Assembly: GCF_006715785.1 (NCBI RefSeq)
Contig: NZ_VFNX01000001.1
Coordinates: forward strand, 4,692,001 to 4,756,000
Source of the DNA: Streptomyces puniciscabiei
GTDB lineage: Bacteria; Actinomycetota; Actinomycetes; Streptomycetales; Streptomycetaceae
Length of the DNA: 64,000 bases
Direction of reading: 5' to 3'
Shown piece by piece: positions 20,828 through 29,675 of this stretch. The notes under the pieces were generated by a model. The model ran no database searches. It saw nothing but the letters and a program-made list of their open reading frames with translations, and was not told the origin of the DNA. Position numbers and translations under genes: made by a program. The first letter of the stretch is position 1; each line of letters begins with the position of its first letter.

Positions 20828-22663
20828 ATGGACATGGCGGCCATACCGACGCAGCGGGAGAGTGAGCCCCGGGCCCGGGAGGTGCGGGGGCGGGCCACCC
20901 TGCCCGGAAGTCCTCTCGCGCCCGGGGCGGCCCGTGCGCTGGTGCGGGCCGCGCTGGCCGAGGGCGCCGAGGTGTCCGAGATCCCGGCGCGGCTCGTCGA
21001 CGACGCCATGGCCGTGGTCAGCGAGCTCGTCACCAACGCCGTCGTGCACGCCGGCACGGACGTGCAGGTCGACTGGCTGCTGGAGGAGACCGGCGCGTTC
21101 GTGATGGAGGTGGGCGACCGGCATCCCTCCCGCGCCCCGCGCGACCCCCTCGGTGCCGAGGGGCCGTACGACACCCCCGAGTACGGGCGCGGCCTGCGGC
21201 TGGTCACCACGCTCGCCGAGTCCTGGGGCGTCACCTACCGCGCCGGCGCCAAGACCGTCTGGGCGCGGCTGCCCCCGGGCGGCGTCGAGGACCCGGACAC
21301 CCCCGCCCCGGACGCCGCCCTGGAGGCCGCCGAGGACCTGGCCCCGCAGCCGCACCGCGCCGGCGGCGACCGGGACTGGCTCGGCCGGGGCGCGCTGTCG
21401 TTCCTCGCCGAGGCCTCCGACCTGCTCGCCGGACAGCTGGACGAGAACCTGGTCACGGCGCTGACCGGCCAGCTCATCGTGCCCCGGCTCGCCGACTGGT
21501 GCGCGGTGTGGCTGGAGGACGAGGCGACCGTGCGCGGCGGCGCCACCAGCGGTCCCGACCGGGTCTGGCACGCCAGCGAGAACCGCATCGAGGAACTGCG
21601 GTGCGCTCTGGAGAAGGAGCCGCCCTGCCGGCGCGAGGGCCTGCGCTCCGGCCCCGAGCCGTACCCGTGGCCCGGCCATGCGCTGGGCCCGCAGGGCGCC
21701 GACGGCACCGCGCTGGCGTACCGGCTGATCGCGGGCGGCCGGCCGCTCGGCACCATGGTCATCGGCCGGTCCGGGCTGCTCGGCTTCCCCGACGAGGTCA
21801 CCGGGCTCGTGGAGGACCTCGGCCGCCGGGTGGCCCTCGCCATCGGGGCGGCCCGCCAGTACGCCCGCCAGGCCACCATCAGCGCCGTCCTGCAGCGCGG
21901 CCTGCTGCCCGGCGCGGTCGCCGAGATCCCCGGGGTGAGCAGCGCGCTGGTCTACGAGCCCTGCGACAAGGGCGGCCCCAGCGGCGACTTCTACGACCTG
22001 TTCCCGGCCGGCGACGGCCGCTGGTGCTTCGCCGTCGGCGACGTTCAGGGCAAGGGGCCCGAGGCGGCGGTCGTGATCGGCCTCGCCCGCCCCTGGCTGC
22101 GCCTCCTCGCCCGCGAGGGCTACCGCGTCGCCGACGTCCTCGACCGGCTCAACCAGCTCCTCCTGGACGACGCCACCGAGGCCGCCGACGCCGCCGCCCG
22201 CGCCCTCGTGGCGGCCGGCGGCCGGCCCATGACCCCCGCGGACGGCCCGCAGACCCGCTTCCTGTCCCTGCTCTACGGCGAGCTGACCCCGTACGACGGC
22301 GGCGTCCGCTGCACGCTCGCCTCCGCCGGCCACCCGCTCCCGCTCGTCCTGAGCCCCGACGGAACCGTGCGCACCGCCGCCGGCCCGCAGACCCTGCTGG
22401 GCGTGGTCGAGGACGAGACCTACACCAGCGAGACCATCGACCTGCGGCCCGGCGACAGCCTGCTGTGCGTCACCGACGGGGTGACCGAGCGGCGCTCCGG
22501 CTCCCGCCAGTTCGACGACGGCGACGGCCTCGCCCGCGCCCTGTCCGGCTGCGCCGGGCTCAGCGCCGAACTGATCGCGGAACGGATCCGGCGGCTCGTC
22601 CACGACTTCGGGGGCGGGCAGCCGGAGGACGACATGGCCCTGCTGGTGCTCCAGGCGGAGTAG
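20828..22663 (+). CDS. ATP-binding SpoIIE-type protein phosphatase with sensor domain
   Basis: The 611-residue protein has three parts: an RsbW/SpoIIAB-like HATPase (about 30-150, N-box VSELVTNAVVHA and GRGLRLVTTLAESW), a GAF-like middle region (about 185-365) and a SpoIIE/PP2C phosphatase (about 380-611, with GDFYDL and VGDVQGKGPEAA supplying metal-binding Asp). Proteins of this type switch anti-sigma-factor antagonists by dephosphorylation, and the HATPase may phosphorylate an antagonist or bind a sigma factor. Streptomyces has dozens of them. No sigma factor or antagonist gene is adjacent, so its partner is unknown. Confidence 0.9.
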   Translation: MDMAAIPTQRESEPRAREVRGRATLPGSPLAPGAARALVRAALAEGAEVSEIPARLVDDAMAVVSELVTNAVVHAGTDVQVDWLLEETGAFVMEVGDRHPSRAPRDPLGAEGPYDTPEYGRGLRLVTTLAESWGVTYRAGAKTVWARLPPGGVEDPDTPAPDAALEAAEDLAPQPHRAGGDRDWLGRGALSFLAEASDLLAGQLDENLVTALTGQLIVPRLADWCAVWLEDEATVRGGATSGPDRVWHASENRIEELRCALEKEPPCRREGLRSGPEPYPWPGHALGPQGADGTALAYRLIAGGRPLGTMVIGRSGLLGFPDEVTGLVEDLGRRVALAIGAARQYARQATISAVLQRGLLPGAVAEIPGVSSALVYEPCDKGGPSGDFYDLFPAGDGRWCFAVGDVQGKGPEAAVVIGLARPWLRLLAREGYRVADVLDRLNQLLLDDATEAADAAARALVAAGGRPMTPADGPQTRFLSLLYGELTPYDGGVRCTLASAGHPLPLVLSPDGTVRTAAGPQTLLGVVEDETYTSETIDLRPGDSLLCVTDGVTERRSGSRQFDDGDGLARALSGCAGLSAELIAERIRRLVHDFGGGQPEDDMALLVLQAE

Positions 22664-22690
22664 CCGCGCCGGTGCTGGACAATGGAAGGC

Positions 22691-23923
22691 ATGCCTTCCG
22701 CTCTCCCCGACGGCGAGCCCGTCCCCGCCGACGGCGCGCTGCCCGCGCACGCGCTCGCCGGGGCCACAGACCGCCCGCTCGGCTTCTACCTGCACGTCCC
22801 GTACTGCGCGACCCGCTGCGGCTACTGCGACTTCAACACCTACACGGCGACCGAGCTGCGCGGCACGGGGGGCGTGCTGGCGTCCCGCGACAACTACGCG
22901 GACACGCTGACGGACGAGATCCGGCTCGCCCGGAAGGTGCTCGGCGACGACCCGCGTCAGGTCCGCACGGTCTTCGTCGGCGGCGGTACGCCGACGCTGC
23001 TGGCCGCCGATGATCTCGTACGGATGCTGGGGGCGATCCGTGACGAGTTCGGGCTGGCCGAGGACGCGGAGATCACCACCGAGGCGAACCCGGAGTCGGT
23101 CGACCCGGCCTACCTCGCCACGCTCCGGGAGGGCGGCTTCAACCGGATCTCGTTCGGCATGCAGAGCGCCAGGCAGCACGTGCTGCGCGTCCTCGACCGG
23201 ACCCACACCCCGGGCCGTCCCGAGGCGTGCGTGGCGGAGGCCCGGGCGGCGGGCTTCGAGCACGTCAACCTCGACCTGATCTACGGCACCCCGGGCGAGA
23301 GCGACGACGACTGGCGGGCCTCGCTGGACGCGGCGATCGGGGCGGGGCCGGACCATGTCAGCGCGTACGCGCTCATCGTGGAGGAGGGCACGCAGCTGGC
23401 CCGCCGGATCCGCCGGGGCGAGGTCCCGATGACCGACGACGACGTGCACGCGGACCGGTACCTGATCGCCGAGGAGACCCTGTCCGCGGCGGGCTTCGAC
23501 TGGTACGAGGTCTCCAACTGGGCCACCTCCGAGGCGGGCCGCTGCCTGCACAACGAGCTGTACTGGCGCGGCGCCGACTGGTGGGGGGCCGGTCCCGGGG
23601 CGCACTCGCACGTCGGCGGGGTGCGCTGGTGGAACGTCAAGCATCCGGGGGCGTACGCGGCGGCCCTGGCGTCGGGGAAGTCGCCGGGGGCCGGGCGTGA
23701 GCTGCTCTCCGAGGAGGACCGGCGGGTCGAGCGCATCCTGCTGGAGCTGCGGCTGCGCGAGGGTGTGCCGCTGTCCCTGCTGAAGGAGGAGGGGCGCAAA
23801 GCATCCCGCCGGGCACTGTCGGAGGGGCTCCTCCAGCAGGGCCCGTACGACGACGGGTGGGCCGTGCTGACCCTGCGGGGGCGGCTGCTGGCGGACGCGG
23901 TGGTGCGGGACCTGGTGGACTGA
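22691..23923 (+). CDS. hemW: Radical SAM heme chaperone HemW
   Basis: HemW binds haem and delivers it to haem proteins; it is related to coproporphyrinogen dehydrogenase HemN. The 410-residue product has the radical SAM triad C39-x3-C43-x2-C46 (CATRCGYC), FVGGGTPT and the Asn-Pro-Glu segment TTEANPESVD. A GACAAT box at 22677-22682 lies 8 nt before ATG 22691, so I choose that start and a leaderless mRNA; ATG 22682 is inside the box. In many bacteria hemW lies with lepA and hrcA, as it does here. Confidence 0.93.
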   Translation: MPSALPDGEPVPADGALPAHALAGATDRPLGFYLHVPYCATRCGYCDFNTYTATELRGTGGVLASRDNYADTLTDEIRLARKVLGDDPRQVRTVFVGGGTPTLLAADDLVRMLGAIRDEFGLAEDAEITTEANPESVDPAYLATLREGGFNRISFGMQSARQHVLRVLDRTHTPGRPEACVAEARAAGFEHVNLDLIYGTPGESDDDWRASLDAAIGAGPDHVSAYALIVEEGTQLARRIRRGEVPMTDDDVHADRYLIAEETLSAAGFDWYEVSNWATSEAGRCLHNELYWRGADWWGAGPGAHSHVGGVRWWNVKHPGAYAAALASGKSPGAGRELLSEEDRRVERILLELRLREGVPLSLLKEEGRKASRRALSEGLLQQGPYDDGWAVLTLRGRLLADAVVRDLVD

Positions 23924-24022
23924 TCACTCCGGCGGGTGAATCACAGCGGAACGCCGGTTCGGTCCCTAACCTGGTTCCTAGGCTGCCGCTGACAGTACGC
24001 GGCGAATGTGGAGGCCACGGAG

Positions 24023-24607
24023 ATGACCGCTGTGGACGAACGTGGAGTCGCAGAGTTCTTCGAGGGGTTCGAGCCGCCCGACGGACTCAAGGTGGAGCTC
24101 CTGCGGGGGGAAATCGTGATGATGGCCAGCCCGGACCTGGTCCATAACCTGATCGTCAGCGATGTTCAGGACCAGATCCCGCGTCGGCATTGGGCACGCC
24201 TTCAGACTCAGGACCTCGACATCGTGGATGAGGCCAGCGAGCCAGTTCCTGATCTTGTGGTTGCGGCTCCTGAAATGCTGCCTGCTTCGGGGCGTCTTCT
24301 CCCGGCCAGTCTCATCACCATGGTCGTTGAGGTGGTGTCGAAGACCAGCGTCGAGCGGGATTACTGCGTCAAGCGCTCCATCTACGCGGCAGGCGGGATC
24401 CCCGTCTACCTCATCGTCGACCCGATCATGGCCCAGTGCGTCCTGCTGACGCGACCCGAAGGTGAGGGGGAGAGGGCCGACTACCAGGGGCAGGAGGTCA
24501 GGAAGTTCGGTCTTCCGGTGCTTCTGGAGGCGCTGGGTGTCGAACTGGACACCAGCGGTTTCGGCACCCTCCCCGACGTCAAGCCCCACCGCTTCCCGCT
24601 GCCGTGA
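24023..24607 (+). CDS. Uma2 family (DUF820) putative endonuclease
   Basis: The 194-residue product has the Uma2 layout: an N-terminal LKVELLRGEIVMM, the Asp of EPVPDLVV, and VVEVVSKTSVERDYCVKRSIYAAGGIPVYLIVD carrying Glu and Lys of a PD-(D/E)xK-like site. Such proteins are abundant, often horizontally exchanged and mostly without known function. ATG 24023 has GTGGAGG 8 nt upstream; the in-frame GTG at 24008 lies inside that site. Codon use between about 24120 and 24330 looks less GC-biased at third positions than the neighbours, a hint of acquisition. Its 3' end overlaps the converging DUF3097 gene by 29 bp. Confidence 0.85.
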   Translation: MTAVDERGVAEFFEGFEPPDGLKVELLRGEIVMMASPDLVHNLIVSDVQDQIPRRHWARLQTQDLDIVDEASEPVPDLVVAAPEMLPASGRLLPASLITMVVEVVSKTSVERDYCVKRSIYAAGGIPVYLIVDPIMAQCVLLTRPEGEGERADYQGQEVRKFGLPVLLEALGVELDTSGFGTLPDVKPHRFPLP

Positions 24608-25403
24608 CGAAGTCGATCAGCTCCTCCACCCGCCCCAGCAGCTCCGGCTCCAGGTCCTTGTAGGACCCCACCCGCTTCAGGATCGCCTGCCACACCGCCC
24701 CGGTGTTCTCCGACGGCCAGCCCAGCGCCCGGCACACCCCCGTCTTCCAGTCCTGCCCCTTCGGCACCGTCGGCCACGCCTCGATCCCCAGCGCGGCCGG
24801 CTTCACCGCCTGCCAGATGTCGATGTACGGGTGGCCGACCACCAAGGCGTGTTCACTCGTCACCGCCTCCGCGATCCGCCACTCCTTCGTGCCCGGCACC
24901 AGGTGGTCCACCAGGACCCCCAGGCGCGCGTCCGGCCCCGGTGCGAAGGACTCGACGATCCTCGGCAGGTCGTCCACGCCCTCCAGGTACTCCACCACCA
25001 CACCCTCGATGCGCAGGTCGTCGCCCCACACCTTCTCGACCAGCTCGGCGTCGTGCCGCCCCTCGACGTAGATACGGCCGGCGCGGGCCACGCGGGCGCG
25101 GGCGCCGGGTACGGCGACCGAGCCGGAGGCCGTACGGGTGGGTCGTGCCGGAGCCGAGGCCGGCGACGGCCGTACGAGCGTCACCACGCGCCCCTCCAGC
25201 AAGAAGCCCCTCGGCTCCAGCGGGAACACCCGGTGCTTTCCGAAACGGTCCTCCAGCGTCACCGTGCCCGCCTCGCAGCGGATCACCGCCCCGCAGAACC
25301 CGGTGCCGGGCTCCTCCACCACCAGGCCCGGCTCCGCCGGTACCTCCGGCGCGGGCTTCTGCTTCTTCCACGGCGGGGTCAGGTCGGCGGAGTACTGGCG
25401 CAT
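24579..25403 (-). CDS. DUF3097 family protein
   Basis: The 274-residue soluble protein belongs to a family confined, to my knowledge, to actinobacteria and lacking a defined role. It has an N-terminal Pro-rich segment, a small beta domain (GFCGAVIRCEAGTVTLEDRFGK), and a larger domain with RIYVEGRHDAELVEKVWGDDLR, which resembles the Toprim core (E-G-x-x-D) of nucleic-acid enzymes, and VGHPYIDIWQAVKP. The start is ATG 25403; a TATCGT box ends 8 nt before it on the minus strand, so it is probably leaderless. A longer in-frame extension would overlap the MBL gene and is rejected. Confidence 0.85.
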   Translation of the reverse strand: MRQYSADLTPPWKKQKPAPEVPAEPGLVVEEPGTGFCGAVIRCEAGTVTLEDRFGKHRVFPLEPRGFLLEGRVVTLVRPSPASAPARPTRTASGSVAVPGARARVARAGRIYVEGRHDAELVEKVWGDDLRIEGVVVEYLEGVDDLPRIVESFAPGPDARLGVLVDHLVPGTKEWRIAEAVTSEHALVVGHPYIDIWQAVKPAALGIEAWPTVPKGQDWKTGVCRALGWPSENTGAVWQAILKRVGSYKDLEPELLGRVEELIDFVTAAGSGGA

Positions 25404-25437
25404 TCGAGTGACGATAGGAGAAGCCGAACGGCCGCGC

Positions 25438-26160
25438 TCACGACACGCCGAAACGGGCTGCCAGCTGGTCGCGCTGCCGTCGTACGAACCCCGCGTCCAC
25501 CACCGCTCCGTGACCGGGCACGTACGCCGCGTCCTCACCGCCCAGCGCGAGCAGCCGGTCGAGCGCGTCCGGCCAGCGGGCCGGGACCGCGTCCGGACCG
25601 GCCTGCGGTTCACCGGACTCCTCGACCAGGTCGCCGCAGAAGACCACCTCCGGATCCCCCGGGACCAGCACGGCCAGATCATGGGCCGTGTGCCCCGGGC
25701 CCACGTTCGCCAGCAGAACCTGGCGGCCGCCCCCGAGGTCCAGCGTCCACTCGCCGGAGACCAGATGCCGGGGCGGGGCCAGCGCGTCCACCGCCTCGTC
25801 GGCGTCGGCCACCGGCACCCCGTTTCTGACCGCGTCCAGGCGCAGCTCCTCCCTGTCGTACGCGAAGACGGCGTCCAGGCCCACCGCCCCGTACACCTCC
25901 GCCCCCGCGAAGGCCGCCGCCCCGAAGACGTGGTCGAAGTGGGGATGGGTCAGCGCGAGATGGGTCACACGACCGCCGGCCAGCTCCTCCGCCCTGCCCC
26001 GCAGCCGCGCGCCCTCGGCCAGGCTCGAGCCGGCGTCCACCATCAGCGCCGTACCCTCCCCGAGGACCAGTCCGGCCGTGCAGTCCCAGCCGGGCAGCCG
26101 GCACCGGCCGACCCCGGTGGCCAGCCGCTCCCACCCCAGCTCTTCCCAAGTCACCGTCAT
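25438..26160 (-). CDS. MBL-fold metallo-hydrolase
   Basis: The 240-residue product has the complete metallo-beta-lactamase metal ligands: LTHPHFDH (about 93-100), GPGHTAHD, CGDLVE and VPGHGAVV. It resembles the glyoxalase II-like/quinoprotein-relay subgroup of small cytoplasmic hydrolases, so substrates could be thioesters or lactones; the sequence does not decide. It is divergent from hrcA and ends 35 bp before the DUF3097 gene, suggesting the two are read together, though the DUF3097 gene has its own -10-like box. Confidence 0.9.
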   Translation of the reverse strand: MTVTWEELGWERLATGVGRCRLPGWDCTAGLVLGEGTALMVDAGSSLAEGARLRGRAEELAGGRVTHLALTHPHFDHVFGAAAFAGAEVYGAVGLDAVFAYDREELRLDAVRNGVPVADADEAVDALAPPRHLVSGEWTLDLGGGRQVLLANVGPGHTAHDLAVLVPGDPEVVFCGDLVEESGEPQAGPDAVPARWPDALDRLLALGGEDAAYVPGHGAVVDAGFVRRQRDQLAARFGVS

Positions 26161-26202
26161 ACCGCGACGCTAGCTCCACGAGCCGCCGGGACCGCACCGA
26201 CC

Positions 26203-26233
26203 TTGCCCTCGGTGTACCCGACAGCCGTACACT
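26203..26233 (+). promoter_or_regulatory. hrcA promoter
   Basis: TTGCCC (26203-26208) and TACACT (26228-26233) are 19 bp apart. Start of transcription near 26240 would place the CIRCE operator immediately downstream, where a repressor blocks initiation or clearance. Confidence 0.6.
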
Positions 26234-26246
26234 GGGCCCGGGAACG

Positions 26247-26273
26247 CTGGCACTCCCATGCGAAGAGTGCCAG
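26247..26273. promoter_or_regulatory. CIRCE operator of hrcA-dnaJ
   Basis: CTGGCACTC, 9 bases, GAGTGCCAG is an inverted repeat that keeps the invariant GCACTC-N9-GAGTGC of the CIRCE element bound by HrcA. It lies 60 bp before the hrcA ATG, so the operon is autoregulated and heat inducible. Confidence 0.93.
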
Positions 26274-26332
26274 GCGGACGAACCGCAGAACCGAGTGGAA
26301 CCGAGGGGACGACGTGCTGGAGGTGCGCGCGG

Positions 26333-27349
26333 ATGCTGAGTGAACGCAGGCTTCAGGTACTGCGCGCCATCGTCCAGGACTACGTCGGCACCGAGGAGCC
26401 GGTCGGGTCGAAGGCCCTGACCGAGCGGCACAACCTCGGCGTGTCCCCGGCGACGGTCCGCAACGACATGGCGGCCCTGGAGGACGAGGGGTACATCGCG
26501 CAGCCGCACACCAGCGCGGGGCGCATCCCCACCGACAAGGGCTACCGGCTGTTCGTGGACAAGCTGGCGGGCGTCAAGCCGATGACCGCGCCCGAGCGGC
26601 GGGCGATCCAGAACTTCCTGGAGGGCGCCGTCGACCTCGACGACGTCGTGGCCCGCACGGTACGGCTGCTCGCGCAGCTCACCCGGCAGGTCGCCGTCGT
26701 GCAGTACCCGTCCCTGACCCGGTCCACCGTGCGGCACGTGGAGCTGCTGTCGCTCGCCCCCGCGCGCGTGATGCTCGTGCTGATCACGGACACCGGCCGG
26801 GTCGAGCAGCGGATGGTCGACTGCCCGGCGCCCTTCGGCGAGGCCTCCCTCGCCGACCTGCGGGCGCGGCTCAACAGCCGGGTCGCGGGCCGCCGGTTCA
26901 CGGACGTGCCGCAGCTGGTCGAGGACCTTCCGGAGGCCTTCGAGGCCGAGGACCGCGGTACGGTCTCGACAGTGCTCTCCACCCTCCTGGAGACACTCGT
27001 CGAGGAGAACGAGGAGCGGCTGATGATCGGCGGTACGGCCAATCTCACCCGCTTCGGACATGACTTTCCCCTCACGATCCGGCCCGTGCTGGAGGCACTG
27101 GAGGAGCAGGTCGTGCTCCTCAAGCTGCTCGGCGAGGCGAAGGATCCGGGCGTGATGGTGCGCATCGGGCACGAGAACGCCCACGAGGGACTCAACTCAA
27201 CCTCCGTGGTGTCGGTCGGCTACGGTTCGGGCGGCGAGGCGGTTGCCAAGCTCGGCGTGGTCGGACCGACCCGCATGGACTACCCGGGAACGATGGGAGC
27301 GGTACGCGCAGTGGCACGGTACGTCGGACAGATCCTGGCGGAGTCGTAA
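26333..27349 (+). CDS. hrcA: Heat-inducible transcription repressor HrcA
   Basis: HrcA represses chaperone genes by binding CIRCE and is itself kept active by GroEL. The 338-residue product has the N-terminal winged helix ([28 protein letters not shown]) with the recognition segment [19 protein letters not shown], then the dimerisation and inserted domains. ATG 26333 has GGAGG 9 nt upstream. Its TAA is followed directly by the GTG of dnaJ, so the two are cotranslated. A CIRCE lies just upstream. Confidence 0.96.
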   Translation: MLSERRLQVLRAIVQDYVGTEEPVGSKALTERHNLGVSPATVRNDMAALEDEGYIAQPHTSAGRIPTDKGYRLFVDKLAGVKPMTAPERRAIQNFLEGAVDLDDVVARTVRLLAQLTRQVAVVQYPSLTRSTVRHVELLSLAPARVMLVLITDTGRVEQRMVDCPAPFGEASLADLRARLNSRVAGRRFTDVPQLVEDLPEAFEAEDRGTVSTVLSTLLETLVEENEERLMIGGTANLTRFGHDFPLTIRPVLEALEEQVVLLKLLGEAKDPGVMVRIGHENAHEGLNSTSVVSVGYGSGGEAVAKLGVVGPTRMDYPGTMGAVRAVARYVGQILAES

Positions 27350-28486
27350 GTGGCCACGGACTACTACGCCGTTCTCGGCGTGCGCCGCGACGCGTCGCAG
27401 GATGAGATCAAGAAGGCGTTCCGTCGGCTCGCGCGCGAGCTGCACCCGGACGTCAACCCGGATCCGAAGACCCAGGAGCGGTTCAAGGAGATCAACGCCG
27501 CTTACGAGGTGCTGTCGGACCCGCAGAAGAAGCAGGTCTACGACCTCGGCGGCGACCCGCTCTCGCAGTCCGGCGGCGCCGGCGCGGGCGGCTTCGGGGC
27601 CGGCGGCTTCGGCAACTTCTCCGACATCATGGACGCGTTCTTCGGTACGGCGTCGCAGCGCGGGCCCCGCTCGCGCACCCGGCGCGGCCAGGACGCGATG
27701 ATCCGGATCGAGGTCGAGCTGGACGAGGCGGCCTTCGGCACCACCAAGGACATCCAGGTCGACACCGCGGTCGTCTGCAACACCTGCAACGGTGAGGGCG
27801 CGGCGCCTGGTACGACGGCCCAGACCTGTGACATGTGCCGGGGCCGCGGTGAGGTCTCGCAGGTCACCCGGTCCTTCCTGGGCCAGGTCATGACCTCGCG
27901 CCCGTGCCCCCAGTGCCAGGGCTTCGGCACCGTGGTGCCGACGCCGTGCCCGGAGTGCGCCGGCGACGGCCGTGTCCGCTCCCGCCGCACGCTCACCGTC
28001 AAGATCCCGGCCGGTGTCGACAACGGCACGCGGATCCAGCTCGCCGGCGAGGGCGAGGTCGGCCCCGGCGGCGGTCCGGCCGGTGACCTGTACGTCGAGA
28101 TCCACGAGCTGCCGCACCCGACCTTCCAGCGGCGCGGCGACGACCTGCACTGCACGGTCACCATCCCGATGACCGCGGCGGCCCTCGGCACCAAGGTGCC
28201 GCTGGAGACCCTCGACGGCATGGAGGAGGTCGACATCCGGCCCGGCACCCAGTCCGGCCAGTCGATCCCGCTGCACAACCGGGGCGTCACGCATCTGCGC
28301 GGCGGCGGCCGGGGTGACCTGATCGTGCACGTCGAGGTGCAGACCCCGACCAAGCTGGACCCCGAGCAGGAGCGCCTGCTGCGCGAGCTGGCCAAGCTGC
28401 GCGGCGAGGAGCGACCGCAGGGGCAGTTCCAGCCGGGTCAGCAGGGGTTGTTCTCGCGGCTGAAGGACGCGTTCAACGGGCGCTGA
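27350..28486 (+). CDS. dnaJ: Chaperone DnaJ (second, HrcA-linked copy)
   Basis: The co-chaperone stimulates the DnaK ATPase. The 378-residue product has a J domain (about 3-67) with HPD (about 32-34), a Gly/Phe region, four zinc-finger repeats CNTCNGEG, CDMCRGRG, CPQCQGFG and CPECAGDG, and the C-terminal substrate domain. It begins at a GTG with no gap after hrcA. Streptomyces usually carries another dnaJ beside dnaK-grpE-hspR; this one is the dnaJ2 type, judged by its hrcA linkage. Confidence 0.96.
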   Translation: MATDYYAVLGVRRDASQDEIKKAFRRLARELHPDVNPDPKTQERFKEINAAYEVLSDPQKKQVYDLGGDPLSQSGGAGAGGFGAGGFGNFSDIMDAFFGTASQRGPRSRTRRGQDAMIRIEVELDEAAFGTTKDIQVDTAVVCNTCNGEGAAPGTTAQTCDMCRGRGEVSQVTRSFLGQVMTSRPCPQCQGFGTVVPTPCPECAGDGRVRSRRTLTVKIPAGVDNGTRIQLAGEGEVGPGGGPAGDLYVEIHELPHPTFQRRGDDLHCTVTIPMTAAALGTKVPLETLDGMEEVDIRPGTQSGQSIPLHNRGVTHLRGGGRGDLIVHVEVQTPTKLDPEQERLLRELAKLRGEERPQGQFQPGQQGLFSRLKDAFNGR

Positions 28487-28507
28487 GCCGCCGCTCCCGG
28501 AGGTTCG

Positions 28508-28531
28508 TACGGGGTGCTTCGGCACCCCGTA
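28508..28531 (+). terminator. Terminator of hrcA-dnaJ
   Basis: A perfect 10-bp stem, TACGGGGTGC with GCACCCCGTA, closes on a TTCG tetraloop 22 bp after the dnaJ stop. Confidence 0.75.
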
Positions 28532-28598
28532 TGCCGTTGGTTTATGCCATCGGACGCCCCGATTCGGACTCTTTCAGAGGACGTGACAACATGCGGTC

Positions 28599-29675
28599 AT
28601 GTCCTCCGCGCTGACCGATCTCTTCCCCCACCCGATCGTGCAGGCCCCCATGGCGGGCGGTGTCTCCGTGCCGCAGCTCGTCGCCGCCGTCTCCGAGGCC
28701 GGCGGCCTCGGGTTTCTCGCCGCCGGGTACAAGACCGCCGACGGCATGTACCAGGAGATCAAGCAGCTGCGGGGGCTCACGAGCCGCCCCTTCGGCGTGA
28801 ACGTGTTCATGCCGCAGCCCGAGTATGCCGAGTCGGGGGCGGTGGAGGTCTACGCCCACCAGCTCGCCGGCGAGGCCGCCTGGTACGAGACCGAACTGGG
28901 CGACCCGGACAGCGGCCGGGACGACGGCTACGACGCCAAACTCGCCGTACTCCTCGACAACCCGGTGCCGGTGGTCTCCTTCCACTTCGGCGTGCCGAGC
29001 CGGGACGTCCTGGACTCCCTCCGCCGTGCCGGAACCTTCACCCTGGTCACCGCCACCACCGCCGAGGAGGCGCTGGCGGTGGAGCGGGCCGGGGCCGACG
29101 CGGTGATCGCGCAGGGCGTGGAGGCCGGCGGCCACCAGGGCACCCACCGGGACCTCCCCGAGAACGACGGCGCCGGCACCGGGCTGCTCTCACTGGTCGC
29201 GCAGATCCGCGAGACCGTCCGCATCCCGGTCGTCGCCGCCGGCGGCATCATGCGCGGCGGCCAGATCGCCGCCGTCCTCGCGGCCGGCGCGAGCGCCGCC
29301 CAGCTGGGCACCGCCTTCCTTGCCACCCCGGAATCCGGCGCCCAGGCGGTGCACAAGGAGGCGCTGACCAACCCCCTCTTCGCGCGCACCGAGTTGACCC
29401 GAGCCTTCACCGGCCGCCCGGCGCGCGCACTGGTCAACCGTTTCCTCCGCGAGCACGGCCCGTACGCACCCGCCGCCTACCCGGAGATCCACCACCTCAC
29501 CGCGCCGCTGCGCAAGGCCGCCGCCAAGGCCGGGGACGCGCAGGGCATGGCACTGTGGGCGGGACAGGGCCACCGGCTGGCCCGCGCGCTGCCCGCCGGG
29601 GAGCTCGTGGCGGTGCTGGCCGCCGAACTCGACGCCGCCCGGACAGCGTTGTCGGCCAAGGGGGGCCTGCGATGA
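28599..29675 (+). CDS. Nitronate monooxygenase (2-nitropropane dioxygenase family)
   Basis: The 358-residue FMN enzyme oxidises alkyl nitronates such as propionate-3-nitronate. It has the class I NMO features QAPMAGGVSVPQLVAAVSEAGGLGFLAAG at the N terminus, the FMN-binding GVEAGGHQGTH with its catalytic His, and VVAAGGIMRGGQIAAVLAAGASAAQLGTAF. Its stop overlaps the ATG of rsmE (ATGA), so the two genes are coupled, which gives no functional hint. Confidence 0.92.
   Translation: MSSALTDLFPHPIVQAPMAGGVSVPQLVAAVSEAGGLGFLAAGYKTADGMYQEIKQLRGLTSRPFGVNVFMPQPEYAESGAVEVYAHQLAGEAAWYETELGDPDSGRDDGYDAKLAVLLDNPVPVVSFHFGVPSRDVLDSLRRAGTFTLVTATTAEEALAVERAGADAVIAQGVEAGGHQGTHRDLPENDGAGTGLLSLVAQIRETVRIPVVAAGGIMRGGQIAAVLAAGASAAQLGTAFLATPESGAQAVHKEALTNPLFARTELTRAFTGRPARALVNRFLREHGPYAPAAYPEIHHLTAPLRKAAAKAGDAQGMALWAGQGHRLARALPAGELVAVLAAELDAARTALSAKGGLR

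Noticed and set aside
20795..23644. Minus-strand open frame of 949 codons opposite the phosphatase and hemW
   Set aside because: It spans two genes with clear domains and shows no domain of its own.
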